Of a stretch of 15,915 nucleotides of DNA, positions 14,229-15,915 are shown one piece after another (positions within the stretch are counted from its first letter, which is position 1; the number at the start of each line of letters is the position of its first letter). The notes beneath the pieces were generated by a model. That model ran no database searches. It had not been told where the DNA came from and saw only the letters and a program-made list of their open reading frames with translations. The position numbers and the translations under genes were made by a program. The stretch is from UBA1731 sp964567665. Its GTDB lineage: Bacteria; Verrucomicrobiota; Kiritimatiellia; RFP12; UBA1067. The DNA lies in contig CAZMNN010000052.1 of NCBI GenBank assembly GCA_964567665.1, positions 1-15,915 of the forward strand. Direction: 5' to 3'.

Positions 14229-15632
14229 ATGAAATTCACCAGCACACGCTCTGATGTTGAGGTTGATTCGTTGCACACGGTTCTTCGCGGACTGGCCGCC
14301 GATGGCGGGCTGTACGTTCCCGCGACGGTGCCGCAGATAGGCTCCGAGGCAGTCTCCTCCATAGGCAGCCTTGCGGATGCCGAACGCATGGCGCTCGGCG
14401 CCATGTTTGACGACATTTCCGCAGAGGTGCGTGAAGCCGCCGTAGCAAATCTGCTTTCAAAGTTCCCGTCCGGCAACCCAGTGCCGATGGTGGAGGCTGA
14501 CGGCTTTCATGTGCTTGAACTCTTCCACGGCCCGACCGGCGCGTTCAAGGATGTTGCGCTTTCTGTACTGCCGGTGCTGATGGCGGAGTCGGCGAAGAGG
14601 CTTGCCGATGGACGCAAAGTGCTGATTCTCACCGCGACATCCGGCGATACCGGCTCCGCCGCAATGGCTGGATTTGCAGATGTCCCAGGCGTTGAGATTG
14701 CCGTGTTCTTCCCGAACGTCGGCACATCCCGCGTTCAGCGTCTGCAGATGACAACGCCCAGTGCGAAGAACGTCCATGCGATAGCGATACGCGGAAATTT
14801 CGACGATGCGCAGGCTGCGGTCAAGCGCATCTTTGCGGATGAGGCGTTCCGTGCCGAGGCGGAGAGGGCGGGCGTCCTTCTTTCGTCCGCCAACTCCATA
14901 AACACGGGACGTCTGGTGCCGCAGATAGGCTACTATCTTCTGGCGGCGTCGCGTCTTGCGCAGAGGGGCGCGTTCGATGTCGTGGTGCCGTCCGGCAACT
15001 TCGGCAACATTCTCGCCGCCTACTACGCAAAGATGATGGGTGCGCCGATCCGCAGGTTCGTGTGCGCATCGAACGTGAACGACGTGCTGGCGCGGTTTGT
15101 TGCGACGGGCGTGTACGATCCGGGCGACAGGTTCACGGTCACGAACTCGCCGTCGATGGACATACGCAAGTCGTCGAACGTGGAGCGTCTGCTGTGGCTG
15201 CTCAACGACGGCGACAGCGCCGAGGTCGCTCGGCTCATGAAGGATTTTTCGGAAAAGGGCCGCTACGAACTGAACGAATCCGCCAAGGCGAAACTCAAGG
15301 CAGATTTTTCGGGCGGTGTCGCCACGCCGGAGGAGACTGAGGCGGAGATGCGCCGTATGCGCGAAGCCAGCGGCTATGTGCTTGATCCGCACACGGCGGT
15401 GGCGACGGCGGTTGCCCGCAAGCTTGGATTGCCGGCAGACGGAGTGCCGTGCGTGATTGCCGCAACTGCCACGCCGTACAAGTTTCCGGAGACCTGCCGC
15501 AAGGCGTTTGGCGAAGACGTGCTTGCGAATCCGCCGCCGTCGTTCGCTGCGCTTGAGACGGCCGCGATCACGCAGACAAAGGTCGTGGATGTCATCGGCA
15601 TCGACGATTCCGTCCGCGAGCTCTTCCGGTAG
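14229..15632 (+). CDS. thrC: Threonine synthase
   Basis: A 467-residue PLP enzyme that converts O-phosphohomoserine to threonine and phosphate, the last step of threonine synthesis, in the cytoplasm. It starts with the ThrC-specific segment MKFTSTR followed by GLAADGGLYVP. It carries FHGPTGAFKD, with the PLP lysine at K107 (the same number as in E. coli). It also has the family motifs TATSGDTGSAA, a phosphate-binding region SANSINTGRLVPQIGYY, VVPSGNFGNILA and, near the end, ATATPYKFPE. It is somewhat longer than E. coli ThrC (428). GAGGAAGG at 14214-14221 is a good ribosome binding site, seven bases before ATG. The gene follows the secreted hydrolase after 16 bases with no promoter visible between them, an unusual operon partner. 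No thrA or thrB lies in the window. Confidence 0.95.
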   Translation: MKFTSTRSDVEVDSLHTVLRGLAADGGLYVPATVPQIGSEAVSSIGSLADAERMALGAMFDDISAEVREAAVANLLSKFPSGNPVPMVEADGFHVLELFHGPTGAFKDVALSVLPVLMAESAKRLADGRKVLILTATSGDTGSAAMAGFADVPGVEIAVFFPNVGTSRVQRLQMTTPSAKNVHAIAIRGNFDDAQAAVKRIFADEAFRAEAERAGVLLSSANSINTGRLVPQIGYYLLAASRLAQRGAFDVVVPSGNFGNILAAYYAKMMGAPIRRFVCASNVNDVLARFVATGVYDPGDRFTVTNSPSMDIRKSSNVERLLWLLNDGDSAEVARLMKDFSEKGRYELNESAKAKLKADFSGGVATPEETEAEMRRMREASGYVLDPHTAVATAVARKLGLPADGVPCVIAATATPYKFPETCRKAFGEDVLANPPPSFAALETAAITQTKVVDVIGIDDSVRELFR

Positions 15633-15647
15633 TGATCAGCGGATTCC

Positions 15648-15720
15648 TCGATTCCTCGATCCGTCGGATGTTCGGTTGCGTCTGTGTGAGAAAATCCTCC
15701 TCAAAAAATCGAGGAATCGA
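15648..15720 (+). repeat. Spaced 13-bp inverted repeat with tandem ATTCCTCG copies
   Basis: TCGATTCCTCGAT (15648-15660) is the exact reverse complement of ATCGAGGAATCGA (15708-15720), across a 47-base spacer. The left arm region also repeats ATTCCTCG in tandem, from 15643. The element lies between the thrC stop and the -10 of the next gene, and its right arm overlaps the -35. It could end thrC transcription or bind a protein; the long loop makes a standard terminator unlikely. Confidence 0.45.
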
Positions 15721-15746
15721 AAATCCCTTCGCGCATATGGTATAAT
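15717..15746 (+). promoter_or_regulatory. Promoter of a predicted leaderless AAA/DUF1703 gene
   Basis: TATAAT (15741-15746) with TG at 15738-15739 forms an extended -10. TCGAAA (15717-15722) is a partial -35 (4 of 6) with an 18-base spacer. The ATG at 15754 begins eight bases after the -10, so transcription would start at or next to the start codon. Confidence 0.65.
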
Positions 15747-15753
15747 CGCACCC

Positions 15754-15915
15754 ATGAGACCGATAGCGACTACGACAAGCGACTTCGCGGATTTGCGGCG
15801 GTCGGGGTGCATCTATGTGGACAAGACGGAGTACTTCCACCGTCTCGTCACGGACGTGGGTACGCGGATGTTCTTCCTCGCGCGCCCGCGCCGGTTCGGC
15901 AAGTCGCTCATGATC
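15754..15915 (+). CDS. N-terminal part of AAA-ATPase-like (DUF1703-family) protein, 3' truncated
   Basis: The first 54 residues of a protein that runs off the window. SDFADLRRSGCIYVDKT at 9-25 and FFLARPRRFGKSL at 40-52 are the hallmark N-terminal motifs of the AAA-ATPase-like domain that precedes DUF1703; RRFGKS holds the Walker A lysine (K50) and serine. The start is well supported, since family members begin about ten residues before the DFxxLR segment. There is no room for a Shine-Dalgarno element between the predicted transcription start and ATG, so translation is probably leaderless. It belongs to the same broad family as the partial gene at 1-270. Confidence 0.85.
   Translation, partial: MRPIATTTSDFADLRRSGCIYVDKTEYFHRLVTDVGTRMFFLARPRRFGKSLMI

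Noticed and set aside
14457..15392. Antisense open frame of 311 codons opposite thrC
   Set aside because: Composition and position mark it as a shadow of thrC; no ribosome binding site or motif.

Overview
The window is about 15.9 kb of moderately GC-rich bacterial chromosome, and every supported gene lies on the + strand. It most resembles a PVC-group bacterium, probably a gut or anaerobic member of Kiritimatiellae or Lentisphaerae. The reasons are secreted LamG/GH123-like and autotransporter-type beta-strand-repeat proteins, a large two-domain secreted esterase-like hydrolase, and AAA-ATPase/DUF1703 genes at both edges. This placement is inferred from gene content only. No rRNA, tRNA, CRISPR array, transposase or phage gene was seen.

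Region 1 (1-5024). The 3' end of an AAA-ATPase/PD-(D/E)XK (DUF1703) gene is followed by a 333-base non-coding stretch. That stretch holds an operator-like set of repeats, a good promoter and a long leader RNA with a closing stem, four hairpins and a competing downstream hairpin. It drives a tight four-gene operon: a MoxR-like AAA+ ATPase, an unrecognised 153-residue protein, a DUF2201-type protein (HExxH metallopeptidase plus vWA domain) and a divergent S-adenosylmethionine synthetase that keeps most catalytic residues. The first three genes overlap by ATGA and the fourth follows after 10 bases with a strong ribosome binding site. The ATPase plus vWA-peptidase pairing is known. I do not know of a described system that adds a MetK paralogue, the small protein and this leader, so this is the best candidate here for an undescribed system.

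Region 2 (5095-10794). A consensus promoter drives two translationally coupled genes for exported proteins: a LamG-plus-DUF4091/GH123-like putative glycoside hydrolase, and a 1132-residue beta-strand-repeat surface protein with a PA14-like module. Together they suggest glycan binding and degradation outside the cytoplasm.

Region 3 (10841-12160). fucO (lactaldehyde reductase of fucose/rhamnose catabolism) has its own extended -10 promoter and is followed by two long hairpins, one of which abuts the next promoter.

Region 4 (12162-15632). A secreted two-domain alpha/beta hydrolase lies 16 bases upstream of thrC (threonine synthase), apparently on one transcript.

Region 5 (15633-15915). After a spaced inverted repeat comes another AAA-ATPase/DUF1703 gene. 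Its start codon lies eight bases beyond the -10 box, so its mRNA is predicted to be leaderless. Five promoters share a TGnTAtAAT extended -10, and three of these are followed by CGCAC.
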